Shown: positions 1 to 9,357 of the stretch, in pieces
Layout: the number at the start of each line of letters is the position of its first letter
How positions within the stretch are numbered: the first letter of the stretch is position 1
NCBI RefSeq assembly: GCF_013307225.1
Contig: NZ_CP028942.1
Span: 248,001 to 312,000 of the forward strand
From: Polynucleobacter tropicus
GTDB lineage: Bacteria > Pseudomonadota > Gammaproteobacteria > Burkholderiales > Burkholderiaceae
DNA length: 64,000 nucleotides
Direction of reading: 5' to 3'
The notes under the pieces: generated by a model
What the model was told of the DNA's origin: nothing
What the model saw: the letters and a program-made list of their open reading frames with translations, nothing else
The model's database searches: none
Translations under genes and position numbers: made by a program

Positions 1-213
1 TTAACAGTGAAACCCGACTCCATTTTGCCTATTTTGGCTGCTGAATACCCTTTGCCTGCACCGCGACCCCAAAATTCACGTTTAGATAACTCGAAGCTCA
101 GGCTTTTAATTGAGAGTGAGGGTGATATGACAAAATTACAGCATTTGAATACTTCTTGGGAAGAAAGCGTGCGGACATATATTGCCCAGCTTGCGCAAAA
201 GAATCTCATATAA
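1..213 (+). CDS. rfbD: dTDP-4-dehydrorhamnose reductase, C-terminal end only
   Basis: The frame is open from base 1, so only the last 70 residues are present. They carry the RmlD C-terminal signature: an RPxNSxLD stretch (here RPQNSRLDNSKL) followed by a helix rich in W, E and R. RmlD reduces dTDP-4-keto-L-rhamnose with NAD(P)H, the last step to dTDP-L-rhamnose in the cytoplasm. It lies 12 bases before rfbA in the same direction, in the usual rfbBDAC order, so rfbB is expected just outside the window. The internal GTG at 7 is not a real start. Identification is firm because of the motif and the two following genes. Confidence 0.9.
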   Translation, partial: LTVKPDSILPILAAEYPLPAPRPQNSRLDNSKLRLLIESEGDMTKLQHLNTSWEESVRTYIAQLAQKNLI

Positions 214-225
214 AGGGTTAGTCGG

Positions 226-1152
226 ATGACGGTAAGTCGCAAAGGCATCATTTTGGCGGGGGGTTCTGGAACGCGCTTGTATCCAGTGACTCAGGCAGTC
301 TCTAAACAGCTTATGCCTGTTTATGACAAGCCGATGGTGTACTACCCGCTTACTACCCTCATGTTGGCAGGTATTCGGGATATTTTGCTCATCTCCACGC
401 CGCACGATACCCCACGCTTCACAGAATTACTTGGTGATGGATCGCAATGGGGTTTAAATATTCAATATTGCGTGCAACCTTCTCCAGATGGTTTAGCACA
501 GGCGTTTACCTTGGGTAAGAATTTTGTGAACAATCATCCTAGTGCTTTAGTGCTGGGCGATAACATTTTTTATGGTCACGAGTTAGTCGAAAATTTACAG
601 AGCGCCGATGAAAGACAGCAAGGTGCTACGGTATTTGCTTATCATGTAACCGATCCCGAGCGATACGGGGTGGTTGAGTTTGATAAAGCTTATAAGGCGG
701 TTTCGATTGAAGAAAAGCCTGCTATGCCAAAAAGTAGTTATGCCGTTACTGGCCTCTACTTCTACGACAATCAGGTCTGTGATATTGCCAATTCCATTAA
801 GCCAAGCGCCCGTGGCGAGCTAGAGATTACCGATGTTAACCGCATCTACCTAGATAAAAATCAACTCAGCGTTGAGATTATGGGACGTGGATTTGCATGG
901 CTCGATACAGGAACACATGATTCTTTGTTGGACGCTGCCGGTTTTATTGCAACCCTGCAAAAACGTCAAGGTTTGATGGTTGCTTGCCCTGAAGAAATTG
1001 CTTTCCGGCAGGGTTGGATTGGCGCTGAAGATGTTTATAAAGTGGCAACCCAATTAAGCAAAAATAGTTATGGCCAATACTTAATGAAGATTTTGAATGA
1101 AATGAAGAGTGGTTTGGCGCCTATCGCACTATCATCCAAAAAGGTTGACTAA
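226..1152 (+). CDS. rfbA: Glucose-1-phosphate thymidylyltransferase
   Basis: This enzyme makes dTDP-glucose from dTTP and glucose 1-phosphate, the first step to dTDP-L-rhamnose. The 308 residues match the usual family length. The nucleotide-binding GGSGTRLYP is at residues 12-20, followed by KPMVYYPL (35-42), an LGDNIFYG metal/substrate loop near 107, and an EEKP sugar-binding stretch near 163. The stop codon overlaps the rfbC start (TAATG), which indicates translational coupling. The family is well conserved, so the assignment is safe; dTDP specificity is inferred from neighbouring rfbD and rfbC. Confidence 0.97.
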   Translation: MTVSRKGIILAGGSGTRLYPVTQAVSKQLMPVYDKPMVYYPLTTLMLAGIRDILLISTPHDTPRFTELLGDGSQWGLNIQYCVQPSPDGLAQAFTLGKNFVNNHPSALVLGDNIFYGHELVENLQSADERQQGATVFAYHVTDPERYGVVEFDKAYKAVSIEEKPAMPKSSYAVTGLYFYDNQVCDIANSIKPSARGELEITDVNRIYLDKNQLSVEIMGRGFAWLDTGTHDSLLDAAGFIATLQKRQGLMVACPEEIAFRQGWIGAEDVYKVATQLSKNSYGQYLMKILNEMKSGLAPIALSSKKVD

Positions 1153-1727
1153 TGCCAGACTATCAACATCCTAAAATTTCTGTGATGCCAACGGCAATCA
1201 ATGACGTCTTGATAGTTGAGCCTAAAGTTTTTGGTGATGATCGCGGTTGGTTTACAGAGTCATTCAATGCGCAAGATTTTTTGGCGGCTACGGGACTCAA
1301 TACCAATTTTGTTCAAGATAATCATTCCTTTTCTGGCAAAGGAATTTTGCGCGGTCTGCACTATCAGCTGGAAAAAACACAAGGTAAGTTGGTGCGTGTT
1401 GTATCTGGTGCGGTATTTGATGTTGCGGTCGATTTACGCAAGAGTTCGTTAACGTACGGAAAATGGGTTGGCGTAGAGCTAAGCGCTGAAAACCATAGGC
1501 AGCTGTGGGTTCCTGCGGGATTTGCACATGGATTTTTAGTGGTCTCAGAAGTGGCTGAGTTTTTATATAAGACTACTGATTACTATCACCCACAAAGCGA
1601 GGTTTGCTTGGCTTGGAACGATCCCTCGCTCTCTATCAAGTGGCCATTAGAGCCTGGAGCAAGCCCCAATCTGAATGCTAAAGATTTGGCGGGCTTATCT
1701 TGGGATCAGGCTCCAAAGTTCGAGTGA
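1152..1727 (+). CDS. rfbC: dTDP-4-dehydrorhamnose 3,5-epimerase
   Basis: This cupin-fold enzyme epimerises C3 and C5 of dTDP-4-keto-6-deoxyglucose. The 191 residues contain the core motif LRGLHYQ with the catalytic base His70, the GxVFDVAVDLR strand, the VPAGFAHGFLV strand and the LYKTTDYYHP segment that carries the active-site tyrosine. The start overlaps the rfbA stop by one base, and the stop overlaps the waaC start (ATGA), so three genes are translationally linked. A second, more divergent RmlC-like gene occurs at 58979 in a CDP-sugar context. This copy has all the usual residues and is taken as the true rhamnose enzyme. Confidence 0.96.
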   Translation: MPDYQHPKISVMPTAINDVLIVEPKVFGDDRGWFTESFNAQDFLAATGLNTNFVQDNHSFSGKGILRGLHYQLEKTQGKLVRVVSGAVFDVAVDLRKSSLTYGKWVGVELSAENHRQLWVPAGFAHGFLVVSEVAEFLYKTTDYYHPQSEVCLAWNDPSLSIKWPLEPGASPNLNAKDLAGLSWDQAPKFE

Positions 1728-2770
1728 TGAAGTTGGGTGCATCTCCAAAAATCTTATTGGTAAAACTCTCCTCCTTGGGGGATGTACTACATAACTTACC
1801 AATTGTTTGGGATATTCGTGCACGTTTTCCAGATGCTCAAATTGATTGGGTTGTAGAAGAGGGGTATGTTCATCTTCTACAGCCCTTATTGAGTCGGGAC
1901 GGATTTCGAGGAATTGATCGCATTATCCCTTTTGGATTAAGACGTTGGAAAAAGTCCTTATTTAGTCTGGATTCATGGTGTGAGTTTTTTGCTTTCAAGA
2001 AAAATCTGCAGCAAGTTTCTTATGACGTCATTATTGAAACTCAGGGGCTATTAAAGTCTGCTCTGGTATGTTCTTTGGCAAAAAAGAATCCTGAAGCAAT
2101 TGTGGCTGGCTTGGCTAATGCTACCGAATATTCTGGTTACGAGCCTATCGCTAGAATCTTTTACAACCAATGTGTTCAGGTCCCTTCTCAGTGTCATGCG
2201 CTTGATCGCTCTCGTTACGTAACTTGTTCGGCTTTCGATTGGCCCTTAATCGATAGGCTTGAGGATATTCGGTTTTATCCAAATGATTACGTTCAAGCCA
2301 TCTCTGCTAAGCAGGCGGTGGGAATGCGGCAGCCTTATATTTTGTTTTTTCATTCGACTGCTAGAGAGGCAAAACGTTGGTCCAATCAACATTGGGTAGC
2401 TTTAGGCATGGCTTTATCAGATCAAGGCTATCAAGTAGTTTTACCTTGGGGTAATGCCTCAGAAAGGGCTGTGAGTGATGAGCTTGCCGCTCACATTCCC
2501 AATGCAGTAGTGCCTCAGGCTTTTTCAATTGAAGAGGCATTTTCAGTGGTTGCCAATGCTGCATTGGTTATCGGTGTTGATACTGGCCTAACTCATTTAT
2601 CCGCAGTATTAAATAAACCCACGATCGAGATTTATTGTGATTCGCCTAGGTGGAAAACTGAAGGCTATTGGTCTGATTTGATTCGTAATATAGGCGACAT
2701 CAAAGTGCCACCAAGTACTGATGACGTAATTGCATCGGCTATTGAGCTGCTTAGCGCAGCAAAGCATTAA
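1727..2770 (+). CDS. waaC: Lipopolysaccharide heptosyltransferase I
   Basis: WaaC adds the first L-glycero-D-manno-heptose to Kdo2-lipid A at the inner face of the cytoplasmic membrane. The protein opens with ILLVKLSSLGDVLHNLP, the acceptor-site loop of GT9 heptosyltransferases, and has the ADP-heptose-binding GVDTGLTHLSA motif near residue 280. ATG 1727 is preferred over the upstream in-frame ATG 1700 because it overlaps the rfbC stop as ATGA and begins just before the conserved core; this gives 347 residues, normal for WaaC. The 3' end overlaps the stop end of the convergent tolC-like gene by 20 bases. Confidence 0.93.
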   Translation: MKLGASPKILLVKLSSLGDVLHNLPIVWDIRARFPDAQIDWVVEEGYVHLLQPLLSRDGFRGIDRIIPFGLRRWKKSLFSLDSWCEFFAFKKNLQQVSYDVIIETQGLLKSALVCSLAKKNPEAIVAGLANATEYSGYEPIARIFYNQCVQVPSQCHALDRSRYVTCSAFDWPLIDRLEDIRFYPNDYVQAISAKQAVGMRQPYILFFHSTAREAKRWSNQHWVALGMALSDQGYQVVLPWGNASERAVSDELAAHIPNAVVPQAFSIEEAFSVVANAALVIGVDTGLTHLSAVLNKPTIEIYCDSPRWKTEGYWSDLIRNIGDIKVPPSTDDVIASAIELLSAAKH

Positions 2771-4376
2771 TAGAGATTAAGTCTTGATCAGTCAAGGCGG
2801 CAGCATGCGCCTTGAGCTTAATGGCGTTCAGAATGGTGTTATAGCGCGCCTGTTGTAATTGTGATCTAGTAGTAATTAAAGTATCTAGAGCAATTAATAC
2901 ATCGATATTGATTAATGTGCCGACTTGAAAGCCTAGCTTGCTAGATTCAAGGGCTGAGCTAGATGAGCGCTCCGCTGCCTCATATGCTTTTACGCTTGCT
3001 AGTCCGCCATAAAAGCCAGTAAACGCAGAACGTGTATTTTGCGCAGCAGTGCGTCTTGCATTGTCATAGTTTGCCTTGGCAGCATCTACCAGTGCAGCAT
3101 TTTGACGGATGACGGCACTATTAAATCCACCTGACACCAAAGGAATGGTCATTTGCAAAGCAATGGTGTTGTTATACACGTTGGTATTGGCCGGAGTATA
3201 GCTATTTGGAGTGCCGTTTGAGGTATTAAAGCCCGAAGTTCCTATGAGGTTAAGAGATGGGTAATTTAATGCCTGTGATGCTCGATAGGTACTTTCAGCT
3301 AAGCTTACCGAGAGTTGACCTGCAAGCACGTTGAAGTTTGCTGTCTCAGCTTGATTGATCCAATCTTCTAAGGTTTGACCTGGTGGTAGCTGTGGATTAA
3401 CGCTGTCAGCAATCGCGCTGGCAATGGTGTCTTTGGATTTAGTGCGAGGATCTTTGAGGACCCCAGCAATTTTAGCTTCTTTTACTAATGGCTTTAGTGG
3501 CCCCACCGCATGACCGACTAGCTGTTCTAGCACGCCACGTTTAACCACTAAATCAGCTTGAGCTGCAATCTCTTGGGAATTGGCTAAATCAAGGGCAGCC
3601 TGTGCGGTATTTACGTCGACGATGGTTGCTAAGCCAGCATCAAATTTTGCCTGTGCAGCATCTAATTGCTGAGTAATCAAACTTTTCTTATTGCGATAGA
3701 GCTCGACATTGTCTTGGCTGGTTAGTGCATCAAAGTAAGCCTGAGTAACGCGAATGATTAAATCTTGCTGCGCTAGATAAAAGCGCATATCTGCAAGTTT
3801 GGTATTTAAGTCGCCCTGCTTAAAGGCTTCAAGAGCGCCCAAATTGAATACAGGCTGCGTTAAGGTGACAGTGTAATTTTTTTGGTCGAATACACGTGAG
3901 TTTCCAGGTCCTGCAGCAACCACCGTTTGCCCGACTCCATGTTGGTAGTAACGTGTGCCACCTGGAGTGGCGTTGGCTTGAGGTAGCAAGAGTGAGAGAC
4001 CTTGCCAGTAAAGCTCTTTGCTTGCCTGGTAATTAAAACGGGCTGCGGTCAGAACGGGATCACTAAATGCCGCATCTTGATAGAGTCCAATCAGATCAGC
4101 AAGTTGACCTTTTTGAATATTGGCATTATTACTGTTGACGCTTGATGGTGCAGCGCCACTAGGCAGCGCAGTTTTGCTTGGTGGCAAGACCATTTGTGGC
4201 GGCTGCTCTAGTCCAACTAGAGTAGATGGACTAATGGGGGTGGGTAATGCTGGTCTTGCCGCTCCATTTGGGGATTGAGCTATGGCCACTGACCCCCAGG
4301 TTTGAAGACCAAGCGCCTGCCCGACGATTAAGCCGAGAACGGTAAGTCGTGAAAGGCGAAAGCGGGTTGGGTTCAT
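2751..4376 (-). CDS. tolC: TolC-family outer-membrane efflux/secretion channel
   Basis: This is a 541-residue TolC-like protein that forms the outer-membrane duct for tripartite efflux pumps or type I secretion. There is an N-terminal signal-peptide-like stretch (about residues 8-33), then a proline/alanine-rich linker, then two outer-membrane-efflux repeats. The first has a DPVLTAARFNYQASKELY start and a long alpha-hairpin; the second starts near VSLAESTYRASQALNYPSLN. The start is taken as ATG 4376 rather than the in-frame TTG three bases upstream. No inner-membrane pump or adaptor is adjacent, so its partner cannot be named. It converges on waaC with a 20-base overlap of the two 3' ends. 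Confidence 0.88.
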   Translation of the reverse strand: MNPTRFRLSRLTVLGLIVGQALGLQTWGSVAIAQSPNGAARPALPTPISPSTLVGLEQPPQMVLPPSKTALPSGAAPSSVNSNNANIQKGQLADLIGLYQDAAFSDPVLTAARFNYQASKELYWQGLSLLLPQANATPGGTRYYQHGVGQTVVAAGPGNSRVFDQKNYTVTLTQPVFNLGALEAFKQGDLNTKLADMRFYLAQQDLIIRVTQAYFDALTSQDNVELYRNKKSLITQQLDAAQAKFDAGLATIVDVNTAQAALDLANSQEIAAQADLVVKRGVLEQLVGHAVGPLKPLVKEAKIAGVLKDPRTKSKDTIASAIADSVNPQLPPGQTLEDWINQAETANFNVLAGQLSVSLAESTYRASQALNYPSLNLIGTSGFNTSNGTPNSYTPANTNVYNNTIALQMTIPLVSGGFNSAVIRQNAALVDAAKANYDNARRTAAQNTRSAFTGFYGGLASVKAYEAAERSSSSALESSKLGFQVGTLINIDVLIALDTLITTRSQLQQARYNTILNAIKLKAHAAALTDQDLISINALLR

Positions 4377-4492
4377 CAAACTCGTCTATTTTTAGGTGCA
4401 TGAAGTTTAAGGCCAAATTGATTTGCCTGGGCAATTGGGCTCAATTTTGCCAAATCCTTGGGAGGTCCCTCATATCCTTATAAAATTCACAG

Positions 4493-5338
4493 ATGGATCT
4501 TATATTGTTGCTAAAAGCCGTAATTTTGGGGGTTGTTGAGGGCTTGACTGAGTTTTTGCCCATTTCTAGTACTGGGCACCTTATCTTGGTCGGAGATTTG
4601 CTCGACTTTAACGATGAGCAAGGGAAGGCCTTTGAGGTCATCATCCAATTTGGCGCTATTTTGGCAGTTTGTTGGGAGTTCAGGGGCAAGCTCTTAAGTG
4701 TGACTCGATCCTTAGCCTCTAATCCCAATTCTCGTCGCTTTATTGTGAATTTGATGATTGCTTCTGCGCCTGCAATGGGCCTGGGTTTTTTATTTAGCAA
4801 GCATATTAAGGCCGTATTGTTTTCCCCAATTCCAGTTGCCAGTGCCTTTATTGTGGGTGCTCTTATTATTTTTTGGGCTGAGCGCCGTCAGGCAAAAAAT
4901 GCATCAACCAAGAGTCGCATTCATACGGTCGATGACCTGACTTATTTGGATGCATTCAAAGTGGGCTTAGCCCAATGCGCAGCACTCATACCGGGTACCT
5001 CTCGATCCGGCGCCACCATCATTGGAGGCATGCTCTTTGGTTTGCCCCGCGTAGTTGCCACAGAGTTCTCTTTCTTTTTGGCGATTCCAGTGATTGGCGG
5101 TGCTACTGCTTATGAGCTGTTAAAGCTTTGGAAAAATCCAGTAAGTATTTCTGGAGAATATAGTGTGGCGATTGTGATTGGTTTTATAGCTGCTTTTATT
5201 TCCGCATTTATTTGTGTCCGATGGCTTATTCACTATGTCGCGCATCACAACTTCATTCCGTTTGCGTGGTACCGAATTGTTTTTGGCCTACTAGTACTCA
5301 TGACTTCATATAGCGGCTTCATCGCGTGGTCACATTAA
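4493..5338 (+). CDS. uppP: Undecaprenyl-diphosphatase
   Basis: This integral membrane enzyme dephosphorylates undecaprenyl diphosphate to recycle the lipid carrier for peptidoglycan and O-antigen; it can confer bacitracin resistance. Both family signatures are present: [14 protein letters not shown] at residues 16-29 and [15 protein letters not shown] near 164-178, with several hydrophobic segments between and after. The 281-residue length is normal. No strong Shine-Dalgarno sits at the ATG; a GGAGG lies about 28 bases upstream. The gene starts a plus-strand run with the DUF2721 gene and trmB. Confidence 0.96.
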   Translation: MDLILLLKAVILGVVEGLTEFLPISSTGHLILVGDLLDFNDEQGKAFEVIIQFGAILAVCWEFRGKLLSVTRSLASNPNSRRFIVNLMIASAPAMGLGFLFSKHIKAVLFSPIPVASAFIVGALIIFWAERRQAKNASTKSRIHTVDDLTYLDAFKVGLAQCAALIPGTSRSGATIIGGMLFGLPRVVATEFSFFLAIPVIGGATAYELLKLWKNPVSISGEYSVAIVIGFIAAFISAFICVRWLIHYVAHHNFIPFAWYRIVFGLLVLMTSYSGFIAWSH

Positions 5339-5354
5339 TTATTGGATATCTGAG

Positions 5355-5819
5355 ATGGATGTATCAATCGACGCAATTACAAATAATATTCAGCTGGCAT
5401 TAGCGCCAGTGTTTTTGTTGACTGCGGTCGCAACTCTGATCAACGCGATATCCGGTCGTCTTGCTAGAACCGTAGATCGTATGCGTGCTATTCAGCATGC
5501 GATTTACGAGGGAAAAATCAAAGATGAAGAATCCCTGATTCATATGCAGATAGAGGTAAACGAAGCCAAGATTAGAGGTCGTTTATGTACCGCCGCTATT
5601 TTCTTCGATGTGTTAAGTGGAGTGTTTATCTCTTTAACGGTCCTTGAGCTCTTTTTCTTTCAGGCTGGCGCAGTTCGGTCCTTGCAAACCACTTATGTTA
5701 TTTGGACCTTTGTGTTGGGCTTGATTTCTTTCATGACATCTTTATCGATTGTTCTTGGTGAAATTGTTTATGCGTATCGCTCGGCGGGCTGGGAAAGCCC
5801 AATTGCGATTAAAAAATGA
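5355..5819 (+). CDS. DUF2721 membrane protein of unknown function
   Basis: The 154-residue protein has the DUF2721 layout. An N-terminal hydrophobic segment (residues 14-32, [19 protein letters not shown]) runs into a conserved basic stretch [13 protein letters not shown] central acidic and basic helix follows, then two further membrane segments near residues 78-97 and 112-136. No biochemical function is known to me. It begins 16 bases after uppP and overlaps trmB as ATGA, so it is probably co-transcribed with both. The family identification is by pattern; the role is open. Confidence 0.85.
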   Translation: MDVSIDAITNNIQLALAPVFLLTAVATLINAISGRLARTVDRMRAIQHAIYEGKIKDEESLIHMQIEVNEAKIRGRLCTAAIFFDVLSGVFISLTVLELFFFQAGAVRSLQTTYVIWTFVLGLISFMTSLSIVLGEIVYAYRSAGWESPIAIKK

Positions 5820-6613
5820 AGCATGTTGATCGCATTCGTTCTTTCGTTCTTCGGGCTGGTAGAACTACTGCAGGCCAACAACGTGCAATCGATGATTTAG
5901 GGCCACGCTTTCTCCTATCGTATCAACAGGAAAGCCTAGATTTGGTGAAGGCATTTGATGGCTCCACCAAGCCAAAGATTCTTGAAATTGGTTTTGGAAT
6001 GGGCGAGACAAGCGCCAAAATTGCGGCTTTGCGACCTGAGGATGACTTTTTAGGTATTGAAGTACATTTACCTGGAGTTGGCGCTCTTTTAAAACTTATT
6101 GGCGAGAACAATCTGAGCAACTTGCGCATTATTCGACATGATGCTGTTGAGGTTCTTGAGAATATGATCTTGCCGGACTCTCTCGACGGCATCCATATTT
6201 ATTTTGCCGATCCTTGGCATAAAAAACGCCACCATAAGCGTCGCTTAATTCAAGCACAGTTTGTGAAATTATTGGTCTCGCGTTTAAAGCCGGGGGCTTA
6301 CTTGCATCTTGCCACTGATTGGCATAACTATGCCGAGCAAATGTTACTCGTGCTGAATGCTGAGCCCAGTCTAAAAAATACTTCTAGCGAATTGGTAAAA
6401 ATTGAAACCTTTGGCTTAGAGGATGCGCTAGGCCCAGATGAATTTGCCAAACACTTCAATGAATTTAAGCCAACTACTGCGCAATTGAGTGCGCAACATG
6501 CGGGCTATGTGGAGCGGCCATCTTATCGGCCGATTACAAAATTTGAGAACCGTGGTATTAACCTAGGCCACGGTGTTTGGGATTTGGTCTACCTTAAGCA
6601 GCAAGCAAAATAA
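5816..6613 (+). CDS. trmB: tRNA (guanine-N7)-methyltransferase
   Basis: TrmB methylates N7 of G46 in the tRNA variable loop using S-adenosylmethionine. The 265 residues show the SAM-binding LEIGFGMGE motif near residue 55. The family-specific [18 protein letters not shown] stretch is near 125-142, and an HLATDW motif follows. The N-terminal [13 protein letters not shown] is typical of proteobacterial TrmB. The start overlaps the upstream stop (ATGA). It converges with the minus-strand dehydrogenase gene, leaving 24 bases between the two stops. Confidence 0.96.
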   Translation: MKHVDRIRSFVLRAGRTTAGQQRAIDDLGPRFLLSYQQESLDLVKAFDGSTKPKILEIGFGMGETSAKIAALRPEDDFLGIEVHLPGVGALLKLIGENNLSNLRIIRHDAVEVLENMILPDSLDGIHIYFADPWHKKRHHKRRLIQAQFVKLLVSRLKPGAYLHLATDWHNYAEQMLLVLNAEPSLKNTSSELVKIETFGLEDALGPDEFAKHFNEFKPTTAQLSAQHAGYVERPSYRPITKFENRGINLGHGVWDLVYLKQQAK

Positions 6614-6637
6614 GCATTCACTGTTAGACGGTTGGCT

Positions 6638-8110
6638 TTATAGGCCAATACAGACATATTTCATTTCTAAGTACTCATCCATGCCGTGGCTGCTGCCTTC
6701 ACGCCCGAGTCCCGATTGTTTAATGCCACCAAAAGGGGCTACTTCATTTGAAATCAGGCCGGAGTTGACGCCAACCATGCCATATTCAAGAGCTTCCGCT
6801 ACTTTCCATACGCGACCAATATCACGGCTATAAAAGTAAGACGCAAGACCAAATTGACTGTTATTGGCTAATTTAATCACCTCTTCATCAGACTCAAATG
6901 GAATGATGGGTGCCACAGGACCAAAAGTTTCCTCATGCGTAATCAGCATATCGCTTGTGACACCCGACAAAATGGTAGGTTCATAGAAGTTTTTCCCGGG
7001 AATGCTTGCTTTGCCACCTGTAACCAATTTGGCGCCTTTCTTGACCGCATCGGCAACATGTTTTTCAACCTTCTCTAACGCAGCAGTTTCGATTAATGGA
7101 CCTTGGGTGACATCTGATTCCAGACCGTTGCCGACTTTGATGGAGCTAATGGCTTTTGCGAATTTTGCTACAAAAATATCTTGCACATTCTTGTGTACAT
7201 AAAAACGATTGGCGCATATACAGGTCTGCCCTGAGTTTCTGAATTTAGACGACATTGCACCACTGACTGCTGCATCAATATCCGCATCTTCAAAAACAAT
7301 AAATGGTGCGTGACCACCCAGCTCAAGCGCCAATTTTTTAACTGTAGGTGCGCATTGCTCCATCAAAATGCGGCCCACTTCAGTCGATCCGGTAAAGGAG
7401 AGATGCCTAACAGTGGGGGATGCGCAAAGTGTTTTACCTACCGCAATGGATTGCTGTGCATCGGCGGTCAAAATATTAATTACCCCATCTGGGATACCTG
7501 CGCGACTAGCAAGCTCTGCCAGGGCTAGGGCGGACAAAGGTGTCAATTCTGCGGGCTTAATCACAATGGTGCAACCAGCAGCTAAGGCTGGAGCGATTTT
7601 CCGGGTGATCATTGAGAATGGAAAATTCCACGGCGTAATCGCGACACAAACTCCAATGGCTTGTTTTAAAACCATCATACGTTTGCCGCCCCATGGGGTT
7701 TCTAAAACAGAGCCTTCAACGCGTTTTGCTTCTTCTGCAAACCACTCAAGAAATGATGCTCCATAGATCACTTCGCCACCAGCTTCTGCTAGTGGCTTAC
7801 CTTGCTCCAGCGTCATGAGGGTAGCAAGGTCTTGGGTATTTTCAATAATGAGGTCAAACCACTTGCGCATGATCTGAGCACGCTCTTTTGCCAGTTTGCT
7901 TCGCCAAGCAGGCAGTGCTTGTTCTGCTGCGCTAATCGCAAGTTCAGCCTCTTGATTACCTAAATTGCTAACGGTAGCAATCAATTCATCGGTTGCTGGA
8001 TTATTGACCTGGAATGTACTCTGAGCGCTTACCCATTTTCCATTAATAAAGCCCTGTTCCTTAAATAGGTTTTTATCTTTTAAAAAACTGCGAATGTCTA
8101 CTTTTTGCAT
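6638..8110 (-). CDS. gabD: NAD(P)-dependent succinate-semialdehyde dehydrogenase
   Basis: This aldehyde dehydrogenase of 490 residues oxidises succinate semialdehyde to succinate (4-aminobutyrate route). Seen motifs are the cofactor-site AITPWNFPFSMITRK, the catalytic glutamate in LELGGHAPF near residue 262, the catalytic cysteine in GQTCICANRF near 296, and the C-terminal PFGGIKQSGLGREG. The protein resembles GabD more closely than other aldehyde dehydrogenases in its N-terminal FINGKWV and its length, but glutarate semialdehyde or another aldehyde is possible. No transaminase or GABA permease is adjacent. The gene stands alone between trmB and the nusB terminator. Confidence 0.88.
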   Translation of the reverse strand: MQKVDIRSFLKDKNLFKEQGFINGKWVSAQSTFQVNNPATDELIATVSNLGNQEAELAISAAEQALPAWRSKLAKERAQIMRKWFDLIIENTQDLATLMTLEQGKPLAEAGGEVIYGASFLEWFAEEAKRVEGSVLETPWGGKRMMVLKQAIGVCVAITPWNFPFSMITRKIAPALAAGCTIVIKPAELTPLSALALAELASRAGIPDGVINILTADAQQSIAVGKTLCASPTVRHLSFTGSTEVGRILMEQCAPTVKKLALELGGHAPFIVFEDADIDAAVSGAMSSKFRNSGQTCICANRFYVHKNVQDIFVAKFAKAISSIKVGNGLESDVTQGPLIETAALEKVEKHVADAVKKGAKLVTGGKASIPGKNFYEPTILSGVTSDMLITHEETFGPVAPIIPFESDEEVIKLANNSQFGLASYFYSRDIGRVWKVAEALEYGMVGVNSGLISNEVAPFGGIKQSGLGREGSSHGMDEYLEMKYVCIGL

Positions 8111-8205
8111 GATGGACTTTTCCTGTCAAAGGGCTATGCATGAATTAAGATAATTTTATCCCCAGAATCTAAGTTGTGTAATGCGTCATGGTAGAGCGTG
8201 GGGCG

Positions 8206-8243
8206 AATAAAAAGCCCGGTGATGATTTGCGGGGCTTTTTATT
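8206..8243 (-). terminator. Rho-independent terminator of the ribBA-ribH-nusB operon
   Basis: A perfect 12-bp inverted repeat (8206-8217 with 8232-8243) encloses a 14-base loop. The arms carry AAAAAGCCC/GGGCTTTTT, so a T run follows the stem when read on the minus strand, and the structure could act in both directions. It lies 23 bases beyond the nusB stop and upstream of gabD. Confidence 0.9.
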
Positions 8244-8266
8244 GCTTGCAGTGATAAAGCAGGCAA

Positions 8267-8785
8267 TTAATTTGATTGTGTTTCAGCGGTACGTAATTTT
8301 TGTGCCACTAAATCTAGTACACCGTTAACATATTTATGTCCATCGGTACCGCCAAAAGTTTTGGCAAGCTCAACCGCTTCATTTATTGCGACTTTGTAGG
8401 GAATCGAAATATCTACGGCCAATTCATAGGCGCCTATCAGTAGGGCCGCGTGTTCAACAGGTGAAAGCTCATTAATAGGGCGATCAAGGGCTGGAGTGAT
8501 GATGGCTTCTAATTCATCTGCACGCTCTAATACTCCCTCAAATATGCCTTGGAATAAGTCTAATTGGCAGCGCTTAAAAGCGGGATCTTCTGCCAATTGT
8601 TTAGCGATCATCGCGCTATTTGGTAGGCTGCCTGCACGTCGCATAACTAGGCTTTGATAAACACCCTGAAGGGCGTACTCGCGAGCGCGGCGACGCGGAG
8701 TCAGCGAACGCTTGGGCGCTTGAGCTTTGTCAGCACCGTTTTTAGGGTTTGCTGAAGCGGCAGGGTTTGGGTTGGATTTGGACAT
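8267..8785 (-). CDS. nusB: Transcription antitermination protein NusB
   Basis: NusB pairs with NusE (ribosomal S10) to bind boxA RNA in rRNA operon antitermination. The 172 residues have a low-complexity Ala/Asn/Pro/Lys N-terminus, then the helical NusB fold. Recognisable patches are RRRAREYALQGVYQ, the SPVEHAALLIGAYEL segment, IPYKVAINEAVELAKTFGG and a C-terminal KYVNGVLDLVAQ. It is the last gene of the ribBA-ribH-nusB operon, an order common in proteobacteria, and is followed by a strong terminator. Confidence 0.96.
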   Translation of the reverse strand: MSKSNPNPAASANPKNGADKAQAPKRSLTPRRRAREYALQGVYQSLVMRRAGSLPNSAMIAKQLAEDPAFKRCQLDLFQGIFEGVLERADELEAIITPALDRPINELSPVEHAALLIGAYELAVDISIPYKVAINEAVELAKTFGGTDGHKYVNGVLDLVAQKLRTAETQSN

Positions 8786-8793
8786 AGGAATCT

Positions 8794-9306
8794 TTACTCT
8801 TCGCCAGCGTTCATTTCGATATCGATATCTGGAGTGAGTGCTAAAGCCAGGTTAGCCATTTCAACTACAGCTTTTGCGCAATCTGCGCCTTTTTCATGAA
8901 CACGTGCTTGGGCTTGCCCATCGGTGTCGCAAGTAAGAACGCCATTGGCTACAGGTAAGCCCGAGTCAATGGAGATACGGGTAATGCCCGCAGCCGATTC
9001 ATTGGAGACTAATTCAAAGTGATAGGTTTCACCGCGAATGACAGCACCCAAAGCTACTAGACCATCAAACTCACCGGTTTCTACTAGTTTTTGTAGGGCA
9101 AATGGAATCTCTAGAGCACCAGGTACGGTAACGAGTTTGATATCCGATTGAGATACGCCCAATGCAATCAGTTCTGTGATGCATGCGTTAGTCAGGGCAA
9201 CGCAATGCTCTTCATTAAAGCGAGCCTGCACAATGCCAATGCGCAAACCTTGACCATTGAGATCTGCTTCAAGTACGCCTACAAAGTCATTATTGGAATC
9301 GGTCAT
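8794..9306 (-). CDS. ribH: 6,7-dimethyl-8-ribityllumazine synthase
   Basis: RibH condenses 5-amino-6-ribitylaminouracil with 3,4-dihydroxy-2-butanone 4-phosphate to make the direct riboflavin precursor; it forms 60-mer or pentameric shells. The protein is 170 residues. It contains the substrate loop [18 protein letters not shown], and [18 protein letters not shown] with the catalytic histidine region. The end is acidic. It is eight bases upstream of nusB and about 50 bases downstream of ribBA. Confidence 0.97.
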   Translation of the reverse strand: MTDSNNDFVGVLEADLNGQGLRIGIVQARFNEEHCVALTNACITELIALGVSQSDIKLVTVPGALEIPFALQKLVETGEFDGLVALGAVIRGETYHFELVSNESAAGITRISIDSGLPVANGVLTCDTDGQAQARVHEKGADCAKAVVEMANLALALTPDIDIEMNAGEE

Positions 9307-9357
9307 GATGGTTTGGTGGGTAAGTATGTGAGTTAAAAATTGACTGGCGTAAGGATT

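Noticed and set aside
7368..7766. 132-residue open frame on the plus strand
   Set aside because: It lies inside the well supported minus-strand gabD gene and has no domain or ribosome binding site of its own; it is an antisense shadow.
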